From Eucommia ulmoides (taxonomy: Eukaryota; Streptophyta; Magnoliopsida; Garryales; Eucommiaceae), in NCBI GenBank assembly GCA_016647705.1, contig CM028329.1, positions 57,429,231 through 57,493,230 on the forward strand: 64,000 nucleotides of DNA. The letters run 5' to 3'. The position numbers were made by a program, and so were the translations under genes. Position 1 is the stretch's first letter. The number at the start of each line of letters is the position of its first letter. The notes beneath the pieces were generated by a model. It made no database searches. It had not been told where the DNA came from and was given only the letters and a program-made list of their open reading frames with translations. Positions 63,940-64,000 of this stretch are shown piece by piece.

Positions 63940-64000
63940 CTGCAAGAAGACATTCCAGAAAGGGAGTCAAGTTATAAACTTAACGTCCTTGTATTAGAGT

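Overview
This window is nuclear DNA of a flowering plant, almost certainly a eudicot. The protein-coding exons are plant-type: an Aux/IAA auxin repressor, a V-ATPase subunit F, a 24 kDa complex I subunit and a GCN5 acetyltransferase. The spacers are very AT-rich and packed with plant retrotransposons, Mutator-like and Tourist-like DNA elements, tRNA-derived SINEs and RTE-type LINEs. I cannot place the species.

Genes. (1) An Aux/IAA gene, + strand, 3 exons, 8884-10014. (2) A broken intronless OST3/OST6 oligosaccharyltransferase-subunit copy, + strand, about 29227-30015, with two in-frame stops. (3) The complete NDUFV2 gene (24 kDa [2Fe-2S] subunit of mitochondrial complex I), + strand, 10 coding exons, 32581-49062; its third intron is 11.1 kb and holds an entire LTR retrotransposon. 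(4) The complete V-ATPase subunit F gene (VHA-F), - strand, 4 coding exons, 50368-60204, with a 7.9 kb third intron built from transposons. (5) The 3' end of GCN5, - strand, 62721-63939, running off the right edge; the bromodomain exons are inside the window. NDUFV2 and VHA-F are convergent; VHA-F and GCN5 point the same way.

Layout. 1-7483 is a decayed Ty3/gypsy element (3' LTR at 6188-7483, primer-binding site near 468) with other LTR sequence nested in it. 7484-10476 holds tandem repeats, the Aux/IAA promoter and the gene. 10477-20169 is a Russian-doll nest: an LTR of the 'CGGTTAACCGA' family, split by a 7.3 kb gypsy element, itself split by a 1.6 kb solo LTR. 21538-25439 is a Mutator-like element with a perfect 9-bp target duplication, a second Mutator-like element inside it with its own perfect 9-bp duplication, and a dense array of TTAACG motifs. 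25909-28728 is a solo LTR with a perfect 5-bp duplication and an internal 40-bp minisatellite. 30017-31990 holds short tandem repeats and a cluster of GTGAATATT-type motifs. From 32581 to the end, exons are separated by transposon-filled introns.

The genes do not form a pathway; they are independent housekeeping and signalling genes. The main interest lies in the nested transposons with readable boundaries, the motif arrays inside DNA transposons, a large foldback structure in the VHA-F intron, and a probable GC-AG intron in GCN5. All coordinates were derived by eye; similarity statements are by-eye alignments within the window or recognition of well-known protein families.
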